From Anolis sagrei (taxonomy: Eukaryota > Chordata > Lepidosauria > Squamata > Anolidae), in assembly GCF_037176765.1 (NCBI RefSeq), contig NC_090022.1, positions 75,207,209 to 75,271,208 on the forward strand: DNA of 64,000 bases, read 5' to 3'. Made by a program: the position numbers and the translations under genes. The first letter of the stretch is position 1. Each line of letters begins with the position of its first letter. Positions 10,002 to 58,131 of this stretch are shown here, piece after piece. The notes under the pieces are model-generated. The model saw only the letters and a list, made by a program, of their open reading frames with translations. It searched no databases and was not told where the DNA came from.

Positions 10002-10089
10002 GAAACAGGATACTTCAACCAGTCATAAAACTAACAATAGTGCCAAACAGACTGTTCTCACAACAATTCACTTACTAGCTATTGCCTGA

Positions 10090-10292
10090 CTCTTAGTTGC
10101 AAGACTGCTGAACAAAAGGTCAGTGGTTCAAATCTGGGGAGAAGGGTGGGCTCCTGTCTATCAGCTCCAGCTTCCTGTGTGGGGACATGAGAGAAGTCTC
10201 CCACAGGATGGTAAAACATCTGGGCATCCCCTGGGCAACATCCTTGCAGACGGCCAATTCTCTCACACCAGAAGCAACTTCCAGTTTCTCAA
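10090..10292 (+). repeat. Sauria SINE
   Basis: A tRNA-like head with a B box (GGTTCAAATC, 10125-10134) is followed by CTATCAGCTCCAGCTTCC, GGGGACATGAGAGAAGTC, GGGCATCCCCTGGGCAAC and CAGACGGCCAATTCTCTCAC. This is the same consensus as the reverse-strand copies at 33878 and 57873. It has no A tail, because it is followed directly by a Penelope-like arm fragment. Confidence 0.85.
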
Positions 10293-10378
10293 CCTCTGAG
10301 GATGCCTGCCATAGACGCAGGCGAAGCATCAGGAGACAATGCTTCTGGAAAATGGCCAGCAACCCAGTTTCACATCCC
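10293..10378. repeat. Fragment of Penelope-like element terminal arm
   Basis: CCTCTGAGGATGCCTGCCATAGACGCAGG and AATGCTTCTGGAAAATGGCC match the arm of the element at 38503-39585 (CTTCTGAGGATGCCTGCCATAGATG). An isolated old fragment. Confidence 0.65.
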
Positions 10379-10449
10379 AGTTACATGATTCTGATCACAG
10401 TCCAGTTTAAGAGACTCTTTTAAAAAGTTTTTCAAGGGTGCATCTACAC

Positions 10450-10804
10450 CAGGGGTCCTCAAACTAAGGCCCAGAGGCCGGATGTGGCCCTCCAAGGTCA
10501 TTTACCCGGCCCTTGCTCAGGATCAACCTAAGTCTGAAACTACTTGAAAGGACACAACAACAATCGTATCTCATCAGCCAAAACTAGGCCCACACTTCCC
10601 ATTGAAATACTAATAAGTTTATATTTGTTAAAATTGTTCTTCATCTTAATTATTGTATTGTTTTAAGTGTCTTTTGCACTACAGATAAGATATGTGCACT
10701 GTGCATATGAATTTATGGGTTTTTTTTTCAAATTATAATCCGGCCCTCCAACAGTTTGAGGGACTGTGACCCAGCCCTCTGTTTAAAAAGTTTGAGGACT
10801 CCTG
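10450..10804. mobile_element. Non-autonomous hAT transposon with 8-base target duplication
   Basis: Terminal inverted repeats CAGGGGTCCTCAAACT at the left and AGTTTGAGGACTCCTG at the right. The 8-base direct repeat ATCTACAC flanks it (10442-10449 and 10805-10812), as expected for hAT. The 355-base interior has no transposase. It sits inside the left end of a family B MITE. Confidence 0.92.
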
Positions 10805-10818
10805 ATCTACACTGTCGC

Positions 10819-11012
10819 TCAGGTATGGACAAATCTGGGTCCTCCAGATGTTTTGGACTCCAACTCCCACCATTCCTTACAGCCTCAGGTCCCTTCCTTT
10901 TTCCCATTCAGTCGCTTAAGCAAAAGGAAGGAGGCTTGAGGCTGTTAGGAATGGTGGGAGTTGGAGTCCAAAACCCCTGAAGGGAGGGCCCAAGTTTGCC
11001 CAGGCCTGCTGT
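10819..11012. repeat. Palindromic MITE, second copy, nested in family B
   Basis: Starts CAGGTATGGACAAATCTGGG and ends TTTGCCCAGGCCTG. The arms around TTTTGGACTCCAACTCCCAC are inverted copies. The flanks CTGTCGCT and CTGTAGAA could be a decayed 8-base duplication, suggesting hAT-type mobilisation. Same family as 4857-5033. Confidence 0.7.
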
Positions 11013-11433
11013 AGAATAAATGCAGTTTGGCACCACTTTAATTGCCATGGCTCCATGCTGTGGAATCAAGGGAGGTGCTGTTCTACAAGGTCTTCAGCCT
11101 CCTCAGGCAAATTGTGTGGGTGCCTCACCAAACTACAGCTCCCAGGATTCCAGCGCATGAAGCCATGTCAGTGAAAGAGCTGCCAAACCGCACCCACTCT
11201 TCGGTGCAGATGGACCCGGGCGGGCACCCTCGTCGTTGCCCTCTTCGCGCAAGGCCAGGCTGAATCCGGGTCTCTCGGGCGGCCTGCCGTTCTCATCCGC
11301 CAGGGCCTGGGCGTCGAGGTCGCGCATGCGCAGTGCCGCCCTTGGGCGTGCGACGGGCGAAGAAGGCGAGCCGCAGTTGAGAAGAGAGGAGAGGAGAACT
11401 GGCCGGCCGGCAGCAGCAGCGCGCGCAACCGTC

Positions 11434-47941
<36,508 letters not shown>

Positions 47942-48159
47942 GCCTATATGCGGCAGAGTCTCACCAGTCAAACCGCTAATTTGACAATCTGAGAGCTGAT
48001 TTTGTTCCACCTGCACAGCTCAAACAGAAAGTCCAGTATAGAAGTGCTTTGTGAGCAGGAATGATGGATAGCACAAGGAAAGCCATAAGATGATCACACT
48101 TGGGCATATCATAGCCAAAGAGCTTTTGGAAAAAAAACCAATATATATTTTGTCTATTC

Positions 48160-48165
48160 AATAAA
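48160..48165 (+). terminator. USP4: USP4 proximal polyadenylation signal
   Basis: AATAAA 219 bases after the stop codon, followed by a TG-rich stretch (TGTTCTCTAAAT, then AATGTGTATTCTG), the usual downstream element. It predicts a short 3' UTR of about 240 bases. Confidence 0.7.
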
Positions 48166-50139
48166 GTGTTCTCTAAATCTCAATGTGTATTCTGACAGAA
48201 AATGTGTGAAACTGGGTTATATTATACAGCTAGTTAAGAAAGGGTTAAGAGTTAAGAAATGGATCCCCCTGTTGAATTGCAAGAGGAAATTTTCAAAATG
48301 GGATGTTAATATGCTGAGCAGAGGGGAAATGTGTGCTTTGAACTTTATGCATTGTTGAAGATGCTTGACATAAGAGGTATGGCGGGCACTTCTGAGGGGG
48401 ATATTTGACTTGAACACCAATCTTGTACACCACATATTGCCGCCACATGCTGACTGCTGAGAAGCTGGGCCAACTGGTGTGGGCTTTCACAAGGTGTTTG
48501 CCCCAGCCCATTGTGCCCCATATGAGGGTCTGTGAGCTCATCTGTAGGAACCATCTTGCTCTGTGCTCCCAACCTCACCCCCCCCTTCCCGTCCTCTTGT
48601 CCTATGCAAATATCACAACTCTTTGGGAGTGAACTATACCCATCCCCCATTTTCTGAGGAAAAGTATTCATGTGGCTCTGCCTTCACACCAATCCACTGT
48701 GAATTTCCTATGCTCTATATTTCTCCAACAGCCCAACTCTTCTCAGTTCACTTCTCATGTTAAACTATGCATTCTGCAATGGAGAGGCACAGCCTTTTTT
48801 TTCTGTGCCCCATTAGAGAACTTTTCTCATATTCCAGGAGGATCAACCACTTATTTTCTTCTGTTTCTCTGCAGTGTTTTAGCATCCCCATGAAGAGATG
48901 TCCAGGGCTTTTTCTCTCATGTTAGGCTTCAGAAATCAATTAAAGGCTTCTCCCCTCTTAGATGTTCTCAGACATGCTATTTTTCCACAGCCGGTTAATT
49001 TCCGTATGTAATATATTGCTTCCTGTTGCTATCTTACCTCAATGTATGCCTTTCCCCAATTCATTAAGAGATGGTAAGAATAAACATAGCTTTCAAGCCC
49101 CTGTTCAGCAGTAACATTAGCAAAGAAGAGCTGGGGGCATAGCCAGATCAAGACATTTAGCAGAATTTATTAAAAGTGGGTTGGGTGCTTATCTGTAGCC
49201 TTAGCAGAAGAGTTCTCACTGCTGTCACTGACAATCTTCCAATTATTACTATATACGTATATATCTGCAGGATAGTCCTTCTGAAGCACTGAAATTTGCA
49301 TTGTTTGATCCAGATGCTGTTTTTAACTGGTTTGAGGTGTTTCCTTCCTGGAAATGATGGTGGGTGGGAGGCAGCTGTAATTATTTAAATTGGTTTGTTA
49401 TTTTCGCTGCACACTGGGAATGATGGCTGGGTAGCAGTTGGAATAATTTAAAGGCTAAGTTCAAACTGTAGTACAGCATTGTTTTGGTTTTACTCTTTTT
49501 CTGATTTTTTGGTTATGTTTTCTTTTGCAGTATAGCACTTGGACAGAAAAGGAAACACATTTAAAAGGAAAAACCAAATTATTGAAACCATTTGTATTTC
49601 TGCTCCATACTGAGGTGGAAATTTCTATACTGCTTGACGTGAGTCAGAGCACATACTGGTTCTTGGTGATTTGGAACGCCTGAATTAAATTTATTCTAAA
49701 CACCGTATCGATGGTATTTGGAACCTGGATTTGCTTTTGACCAGGCTGGATCTGAGCTGATGTGTATATTCTGTATAGTGTCAAAATCTGTTTTTAGATA
49801 GCACTTTGTAAGTGACTGGCTTTACTGTATAAAAGAAAATAAAAATAAAAGGAGTGAATTGCAATAAGTGTGGGCTTCAAGTGTTTCCACACAGTGAAAT
49901 AATATCTAAAGTAAATGCTCAAACTTGCAACTCTATTTGGTAAAAGATGCTTCGATCAAAAATTTGCCAGTACAGCAACCTGTTGGTGCCACTTTAACTA
50001 AAACCTCACAGCTTTCTGCTATTATTAGAAAATATAAGTGTCAACTAATGTAGTGGCTTTTTGAAACAAATATAGAATAAAATATCAAAATGTGTTCAAA
50101 TGCTCCAAACTAGCAATACTGCCTTTATCACCATGGATT
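48166..50139. other. Downstream of USP4, no gene recognised
   Basis: Reverse-strand frames at 48217-48671 overlap each other and show no family motif. No splice-linked gene or clear repeat ends can be supported. It may include a long alternative USP4 3' UTR. Confidence 0.4.
49838..49849 (+). terminator. Possible distal polyadenylation signals
   Basis: Two overlapping-register AATAAA hexamers (49838-49843, 49844-49849) in an A-rich stretch, followed by GTGTGGGCTT. They could end a longer USP4 3' UTR of 1.9 kb or be chance A-rich sequence. No transcript data are available here. Confidence 0.35.
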
Positions 50140-50155
50140 AAGATTATTAATCAGG

Positions 50156-52429
50156 GACTTCCGGTAGCGGCAGCATGGCGGGCGTCACGGAAAGCTGAGG
50201 CTCCGCAGCCTAGCTCTCCCTTTTACCGCAAAACCCTTGGTTGAGCGGGAAACTTTTCCAGCGGGAAACTTTCCCAGCTCCCCCCAGCCCGGCAGCGAGA
50301 AGCGGGTGGGCGCTATTAACTCAACCGGATAAGCTGGTCCACAACAAACCAACAACAAATGACCAGCTCAGTAAGCCGGTGAGTTGTGCAGGGTGCGGTA
50401 GAGTTACCTGGCCAAAAGCCGGGAACAGCCTGTCAGCCGCTATTTTAAATGGCATGAAGAAATAAGAGACAAGAAAGTCGATAAGAAGAAAGGGAATCCG
50501 GAGTGGAAGGAAAGCTACAAAATAACCAATTCTTTCTTGGATTAAAAGGACTGAACAACAAAGTACACCCGGATGTAACCACTAAGCAACCAAAGAGCCC
50601 AACAGTGAGTATGGACTATGGACTATCAAACTGTTGTTGAGACATTTAGAGCTATTGAAATACTGAAATACTGAAGTGATCTAGGGATCCAGCGACCAAG
50701 TGAACCGAAGAATTAAACCCACAGTGCTGCTATATTGTTATTTGCCATATTGAACTATATTGAACTATATTTATATTTGCTATACTGAACTATATCTATT
50801 GAACTACATCTATATACTTGTATATTTACATATTTACATATTTAGATATCAAGACCAAACTGCGTCTATCTACTCAGTGGGACTTAACCAGCCTATGGCC
50901 GGAAGACCTTGAGTAAACCCGGCGAAAACCTAGAGGAGCTATCCTCGAGATTAGGGCCAAACTAATATCCAAATGAGTTGGGCGAACCACGACAGAGATA
51001 AAGAACACGAGCCAGGGACTCCGGCTCTGTATTGAGGGAACTGTGAACTGTGGAAAATATCTAAAAGAAAATGATACCCACAAAAATATGTAAATAAAAA
51101 CCCTCCTTGAATAACCTCACACAGATTAAGTGCAACTCCGGGGCCCAAAACTCGGAGTTCGGCAACTCCGGGGCTTAAAACTCCAAGAGACTCACACCAA
51201 CAAAAAGAAGGAGAAGCGGCAAAGGCAGAGCCCATAAAGAGGAGAGAGCAGAAACACAGGGGAAATCCTGAAGCTCTACAGGAAACGCGGAACATAATAA
51301 ATTATCAAAAAGGAGCTAAACATCCCGCTTGTCCCCCCCCACCCCACTCTCCCTCTACCTGCAGAAGCTGTGCTCGAACACAGGCTGGAAAAAAAGCGGA
51401 GGGGAGTGGAGACGCGTGGGAGGAGCGGCCCGTGCCAGGCGTGGACTGACGACCTTCAAATCAACGAAAGACTGGGACTGACTGGCAAACAATACCCTAG
51501 TCGCGCTCTCGCCAGGAAACCTCGCGAGATTGGCAGAGAGGGCTCTTAATGTCACAGACAGCCCTCCAAACTGCCGTGCAGACCTAATACCCGAAAGTTA
51601 GGAGACTGGGACATTAATTGGAAAACTAATATAGAAGGATAGTGGGGGAAGGGGGCATAGGGAAGGGGAAGAGCAAACCCAAGAAAGGAATATAGAAGAA
51701 GAAAGAGGACCAAAGCGAAGGAAAGAAGATTGGACACAATAAAAATAAATTAAATAGTAAAAACAACAAAAGTCTAAATTAAATAAAAAAATATAATAAA
51801 ACAACAATAATATAAAAATAAAAATAAAATAACAATAATAACAAAAATAAATATAACAAAATAAAATAAAAATATAATAATAATAATAATAATAATAAAT
51901 AATAATAACAATAATAAATTAATAAAGGAAATAACTAATCATAACTAACAGTAATTAATATCTAGCAATATTTACCAACAATATTTAAAATAAGCAAATA
52001 ATAATTAAATAAACAAACAAGTGAACTGAAATTAACTTAAATTAAAAAAAAAATTAATTATTAGAGAGACATAGGAAAACTTAAAAGAGGAAAAGAAGCA
52101 TAACATAACTATACCAACATATAACCATCTATAAAGCCAGCTCAACATAAGTTTAATTCCTGATCTAAATTGATCTAAAGATAAAACAACTCAGAAAAAG
52201 GATACTAATATAATAAATATAATAAATATAATAAACAAGTGAAAACAACATATATATATACATATATGAATGACTAGATAATACCTTCGAGACCTCACAA
52301 CAAGGAAGAAACACAATATAATAACAGATCTTAGATAACATTTACAACCCCAAAACCAGAAACGCCAGTAACAATACTACAAGCAATCAAATTAAAAATA
52401 ACCACATTAAGACCCCCCCACAATAAAAC
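50156..52429 (+). other. L1 5' UTR (internal promoter region)
   Basis: 2.27 kb, GC-rich at the start, then strongly A-rich with AAT/AAC simple repeats (51740-52060). Several frames are open on the reverse strand but none resembles a protein. It should contain the sense promoter of the L1 (family knowledge). Confidence 0.7.
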
Positions 52430-53497
52430 ATGGAGAAAAAAGGGGAAAAAACCAACAGGAAAAACTCACTCACAGAAGAGATTGGGGTGAAAGATATCCT
52501 AAAAGAAATCTGGAAGATTCAAACAGAAATCAAGAATCAAAATGAATTGTTAAGAGGAGAGATGAAGGAGATGAAAAAGGAGATGAAAGAAGAAATGAAG
52601 ACACTAATTAAAGAGGAAATGAAGAACCTGGGAGACGACATGGAGAAATTAAAAAAAGACAACAAAGATCTGATAAGAGAGAACAAAGAGATGAAGACAG
52701 AACAAGGAATCATGAAAAAGAAAATAGAGAACTTAGAAGGAAGATTAGCCACATCCGAACTGCAACAGGAACTCCTAGAAGCCAAAGAAAAAGAACATCA
52801 ATTAAGATTTAGAAACGTAAAGGAAGAAGAAAAAGAAAACATCAAAGAAACTATAATTGAGATCATATCCAATATCACTAAGAAACCAAGATCCAGTATA
52901 GAGATGGACCTAGACAGGGTATTCAGGATTCAAACTCAATACTCCAAAAAATTCAAAACCCCTAGAGATATCATAGTCTGCTGTGCAAAAAAATCATTGA
53001 GAGATGAAATCCTAGGTGAGAATGCAAAGGAACCAACAATACACAAAGGAAACAAAGTAGTAATTTTAAAAGAAATTCCCTCCACAGTCCTAGAGAGACG
53101 GAGAAAGTACTACTTTTTGACAGATGAACTGAAAAAGAGACACGTAAAATTTAAATGGGACAAGAGGGAGGGTATAATGGTGACCTGGAGAGAAACTAAA
53201 TATTGGCTCACCTCCGAAGCTAAAGCAAGATCATTCTGGGAGAGACAAATCAAGACAGAGAATCAGAAGGAAGAGGACAAGAATAAGGAGAAAGAGAAAA
53301 ACCCGACATTACAATTGAAAATCGCAGAGAACGACCAAGAAACAACAGAACATCCAGAGGAACAAGAAGAGGAGGAATATGAAAATCGAAGAAAAAGAGC
53401 CAGAGAACTGTCACCAAAGGTATACCCACCCCAACAGATGGAAGCAAGGAAGGACACGGATATAGTAGAAATAAATAAAAATAATGATGGATTGTAA
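52430..53497 (+). CDS. L1 ORF1 protein, 355 residues
   Basis: RNA-binding chaperone of the L1 particle. Residues about 20-125 are rich in Lys and Glu with heptad spacing (coiled coil). The centre and C-terminal part, with DLDRVFRI and the RRKYYFLTDELKKRHVKF segment, match the L1 ORF1 RRM and C-terminal domain order. The tail is Glu/Lys-rich. The frame is uninterrupted. The stop overlaps the ORF2 start by 14 bases. Confidence 0.92.
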   Translation: MEKKGEKTNRKNSLTEEIGVKDILKEIWKIQTEIKNQNELLRGEMKEMKKEMKEEMKTLIKEEMKNLGDDMEKLKKDNKDLIRENKEMKTEQGIMKKKIENLEGRLATSELQQELLEAKEKEHQLRFRNVKEEEKENIKETIIEIISNITKKPRSSIEMDLDRVFRIQTQYSKKFKTPRDIIVCCAKKSLRDEILGENAKEPTIHKGNKVVILKEIPSTVLERRRKYYFLTDELKKRHVKFKWDKREGIMVTWRETKYWLTSEAKARSFWERQIKTENQKEEDKNKEKEKNPTLQLKIAENDQETTEHPEEQEEEEYENRRKRARELSPKVYPPQQMEARKDTDIVEINKNNDGL

Positions 53498-56400
53498 TAT
53501 TAAAGTGTACAGTAATAATGTCAATGGCCTGAATATGCCTAATAAAAGAAGGAAAATTTTTCACCAATTAAAAAAAGGAAACTATAGTGTTATTTCTCTG
53601 CAGGAGACACACATTACAAAACAACATAGCGACCTCTTAGAACATCACAGATTAGGAAATATGTTCCACACATCGGGCCCCCAGAAAAAAAATGGAATCG
53701 TAATGTACATTAATGAGAAAATACCATCAAAATTAATATTCAAGGACCAGGAAGGGAGAATACTAGGTGTAAAAATAGAGATAGAAGGCAGGGAAATACT
53801 AATATGTTCCATCTATGCGCCGAACTCCACAAAAGATAATTTCATCAATAAATTGAAAAGATATATAGAAGAAGTAGAATACAAAGATCTACTCATTCTA
53901 GGAGATTTTAACGGAGTGATCGACCACTTAAATGATAAATCTCCCAATAAACGAAATGCCAATCCCAAAAAATCGGGCATACTCCCAAAAAAATTTATAA
54001 ATATGCTAGCGGACCTGGAACTAAAAGATATCTGGAGATACCAACACGAAGGTGAAAAAGATTTCACCTTCTTTTCTCACAGACATAAAATCTGGACCCG
54101 CATCGATATGGCCTGGGGATCCAAAACAATATTACCTAATATATCGAAAAGTAAAATACTGCCTATGATAAATTCAGACCACTCCCCGATATTGATAATA
54201 ATAAATATACACCGGAAAGAAAATAACATCTATAACTGGCGTTTGAAGGACAACCTCATAAAGGACCCCAAACAGCTAGAACACACAAACCTGATAATAA
54301 AGGAATATTTCGACCTTAATATAGACAAGGGAACACCCATAAATATAGTATGGGATGCCAAAAAGGCCTATATAAGAGGACATTTCCTCGAAAGAGGAGC
54401 CAGAATGAAAAAGATTAACAAGGAAGAATGGGATAAACTTCTTGTGGAAATATCCAAAGCTGAAACCCAAGTAAAGGAAAACCCGTACAACAAAAAAACC
54501 CTACTCCATCTAGAACTTCTGAAGAAACAAATGAATACTCTACAATTAGAGGAGATAGAAAAGAAACTTAAATTCGTCAAACAATATCACTTCGAAAACG
54601 CGAACAAGATCGGGAAGTGGTTAATGAGAAGAATCAACATCAAAAAACAAAAGAGATATATAACAAAAATAGAGACGAATGAAACAAGTTTCTTCCAAAC
54701 AAAAGACATAACGGAGCAATTTGTACACTACTATAAAGACCTCTATAAGGATGAGAAAGTTCCAGAGGAAAAAATCTCACAATACTTAGGAAGGCAAGAC
54801 ATACCACGCATAACAGAACAACAAAGGGAAGCCTTGAATAAGATCATCACACAAGAAGAGATCAAAACAATAATAAAAAATATGCCGATAGACAAAGCTC
54901 CAGGACCGGATGGTTTTACCATCAAATACTATAAAACCTTCCAGGAAATTCTAACACCTTTTTTTGCAGAGAATTTTCAACAACATATTAGAGGAAGGCC
55001 ACATCCCCGACTCCTGGAAGACAGCCTCTATCTCGCTTATATACAAAGAAAACACAAACAGCACGTCGGTCAAAAATTACAGACCTATCTCGTTGCTCAA
55101 TGTCGATTATAAAATCTTTACTGGAGTGCTAGCCAACAGGCTAAAAAATCTATTAAACCATATAATAACGGAAGATCAAACAGGGTTCTTACCCAAACGC
55201 CAACTAAAGGATAACATAAGAACTGTAGTAAACATCATAGACTACTGTGAGAAGACAAAACAGAAAGAAGTAGGCCTAATGTTCCTCGACGCAGAGAAAG
55301 CGTTCGACCGGGTTAACTGGAACTTTATCAGGGCAGTGTTGAGAGAAATGGATATCGGATACCAATTTACCAAAGCGATGGGAGCCATATACAACGAACA
55401 AACTGCAAAAATAACGGTCAATGGTCAGCAGTCTGTAGACATCCCTATATTAAAAGGAACGAGGCAGGGATGCCCCCTATCGCCGCTGATATTCATTTTG
55501 ACTCTTGAAAGCCTACTTAACAACATAAGGAAGAACCCGGAGTTAACAGGGTTAAAAATTAAAGGTCACTCTTTCAAACTGCGCGCATTTGCGGACGACG
55601 TTGTGTGTTTTGTGGAAGACCCAATTAATAACATAAACAAATGGCTATCGACAATTGATGAGTATGGTGAAGTAGCGGGCCTAAGAATAAACAGAGATAA
55701 AACACAGATCATTACAAAAAACATGAGTAAGGAGAATCAGGAAAAGCTAATAGAACAGACAAAAATAAAAGTCAGCAATAAAGTAAAATATCTCGGAATA
55801 ACAATCACTCCGAACAATAACCACCTCATTAAAAACAACTATGAGAAGAAATGGTTGGAAATCCAGAAAAAATTGCAGAAATGGTCTCAGTTAAATCTGT
55901 CACTATTAGGTAAAATAGCCGTAATTAAAATGAACGTGCTGCCAGATCTCCTTTTCACATTTCAGTCATTACCAATATTGAAAACGAAGACGATGTTAGA
56001 GAAGTGGCAAAAGGAAATCATTAAGTTTATTTGGAATAAGAAGAAACATAGAATAAAGGCAATACATCTGGTGGATGATAAAAAGAGAGGGGGACTAGCC
56101 CTCCCAGAGATTCAACTGTACTACGATGCTGCCGCCCTAAGTTGGATTCGCGATTGGGCAAAACTCAGTAAAGAGAAGATACTAGCAGTGGAAGGGTTTG
56201 ATATAAGCCAGGGCTGGCACGCTTATCTTTGGAGAGATAAAGACAAAAAGGAAAAACTTTTCAAAAATCATCCAATAAGAGCCGCCCTAATTAACATCTG
56301 GAACAAGTACAAAAATAAATTCCATCAAAGGACGCCACTGTGGTTCTCTCCTACTGAAGCCCATCACAGAAGAGAAATACCTAGGAGGATATGGCTCACA

Positions 56401-57261
56401 TACAAACAACTAATCAACATCAAGGGACAAGAAATAGCATTAAAATCCAGAGAAGAATTAAATCAAATAGATGCTTCTATCTCCTGGTTCCATTACCTCC
56501 AGATCAGAGAGAACTTCAGAAGAGACGAGAAAGTAGGTTTTGAAACAAAAACCACCTTTTGGGATAGCATTCTAACAACTGATACAAAACTTATAAGAAA
56601 AATATATAACCAGCTACTCTCCTGGGCCACGGAGACTGAACAAGTCAAAGCCAATATGACCACCTGGGCAAGAGACATAGGCCGTTCAATACCTCTAGCT
56701 GACTGGGAGAAAATATGGAAAAACAAAATCAAATATACCTACGCTACGGACATTAAGGAGAGTTGGTACAAAATCTTTTATAGGTGGTACTTAACACCGG
56801 AAATTCTGGCCAAAATAGACAAGAACAAAAAAGAAGATCGATGTTGGAAATGTGAGAGGGAAAAAGGCACGCTACTACACATGTGGTGGAGTTGCAAACG
56901 GATCAAAAAATTCTGGACACAAGTCCACAGATCGATAGAAAAAATATTAGAAATAAAATTTAACCCGATACCGGAAACCCTAGTATTAGGACTCCATAAT
57001 CTTAAACTAGATAAAAATGAAGACAGAATACTTTTTTATTTAACAACAGCAGCTAGAATGGTCATAGCAAGACTGTGGAAAAACAAAGAAGTTCCATCAC
57101 TGGAACTCTGGACGGATAAGGTATTAGATATATTAAATATGGATATCCTGACACAAAAAATCTCTCAAAGTCATAGGAAACCTCAGAAAACCAACTGGAA
57201 CTCAGTATTAAAATTTATAAAAGAGGAAAACAATGGGTTATACACTATAGCACTACAATAA
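53484..57261 (+). pseudogene. L1 ORF2 (endonuclease - reverse transcriptase), one frameshift
   Basis: The N-terminal endonuclease is intact (SLQETHI, GDFNGVI, SDHSPI). Frame 53484-55112 runs through APGPDGF and then drifts at about 54960, while frame 54964-57261 continues with NYRPISLLN, QTGFLPKRQL, TRQGCPLSPL and catalytic FADD (55588-55599), then the C-terminal Cys-His motif CWKCEREKGTLLHMWWSC. The shift is one base beside a run of seven T at 54959-54965, where six T would join the frames. Everything else is open, so the copy is either just inactivated or carries an assembly error. Confidence 0.9.
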
Positions 57262-57534
57262 CAATCCAAGAAAGAGAGCTAAATTCAAGGAGAACCCAAG
57301 GGTTTAAATACCCGGAGCAACTCAACAACAAAGATACTTTCTGCACTTGCAGAAAGTTAACCATCTGACACAAGAAAGAATTAAATGCTATATTTAGAGT
57401 TTAACATGTAAAGCGTAAATACTATAACAGCAATTTAAAAATATATATGTATACATATAGGTACAAAGGTAAAAGTCAAACTTATTATATGAATCCAAAG
57501 AAGTGTAAACCACGACGGATAGACCTGGAAGTAC

Positions 57535-57660
57535 CATACCCTTCCCTTGTTATCTCCCCCCCCCCACCACTCCCCTCCCCCTACCTGTAGATCCCTCCCC
57601 TACCCAACTCTCCCTTCTCTTCCCCTCCACGCTCCCCCCCCCAGTATGTATACTACCCTT
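57535..57660 (+). other. Pyrimidine-rich tract in L1 3' UTR
   Basis: Runs of C (CCCCCCCCCC and CCCCCCCCC) with CTCCCCT repeats, just before CTATTTCCTGTTTTTAATATTTTGTATG and the tail. Mammalian L1 elements carry a purine-rich tract at this place, so the strand bias is opposite here. Confidence 0.8.
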
Positions 57661-57872
57661 CTGACTCTATTTCCTGTTTTTAATATTTTGTATGTTTATG
57701 AAAATTAATAAAAATTATATTAAAAAAAAAAAAAGATTATTAATCAGGACATTCTTTTTGAGAAAAGTGAGATGGGATAAGATGCTTACAATAGTATATA
57801 TTTAAAAATGTATTGGATACCATCATACTAGGTGCTTTGGAGAAGATAAATGGGAATTTTATCTATATAGAT

Positions 57873-58131
57873 TTTTTTTCATGTCAGGAGGGACTTAAGA
57901 AACTGCAAGTCGCTTCTGGTGTAAGAGAATTGGCCATTTGCAAGGACGTTGCCCAGGGGATGCCCGGATGTTTTAACATCATTGTAGGAGGCTTCTCTCA
58001 TGTCCCCACACAAGGTGCTGGGGCTGATAGAGGGAGCTCATCTGCACTCTCCCTGGATTCAAACCTGTGACCTGTCGGTCTTCAGTCCTGCCGGCATGAG
58101 GGTTTAACCCATTGCACCACCAGGGGCTCCT
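57873..58131 (-). mobile_element. Sauria SINE, young, perfect 12-base target duplication
   Basis: Full-length reverse-strand copy (TCAGGAGGGACTTAAGAAAC .. CAAGTCGCTTCTGGTGTAAG .. GAACCC-like B box complement .. CACCACCAGGGGCTCC). The identical 12-base repeat ATCTATATAGAT lies at 57861-57872 and 58132-58143. It sits 125 bases past the L1. Confidence 0.93.

Larger units (their letters stand above)
10437..11218. repeat. MITE family B broken by two later insertions
   Basis: The left end GGTGCATCTACACTGT, interrupted by the hAT, resumes at 11013 (TGTAGAATAAATGCAGTTTGGCACCACTTTAATTGCC). It closes near 11218 with GTGCAGATGGACCC, the inverse of its start. The copy without insertions is at 18985-19157. 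Its right end touches the USP4 CpG island. Confidence 0.7.
50156..57732 (+). mobile_element. L1 LINE, nearly intact, full length (7.6 kb)
   Basis: The 5' end GACTTCCGGTAGCGGCAGC starts directly after target duplication AAGATTATTAATCAGG (50140-50155), which is repeated perfectly after the A tail (57733-57748). Order: 5' UTR 50156-52429, ORF1 52430-53497, ORF2 53484-57261 with one frame change near 54960-54980, 3' UTR 57262-57720 with a pyrimidine-rich tract, then about 12 A. Perfect duplications and open frames mean a recent insertion, 2.0 kb past the USP4 polyadenylation signal and in the same direction as USP4. Confidence 0.95.

Noticed and set aside
10120-10140. tRNA-like B box
   Set aside because: It belongs to the head of a Sauria SINE; no cloverleaf of a working tRNA gene.
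48217-48671. Overlapping reverse-strand frames downstream of USP4
   Set aside because: No motif, no splice support and frames shadow each other; possibly an old repeat but not assignable.
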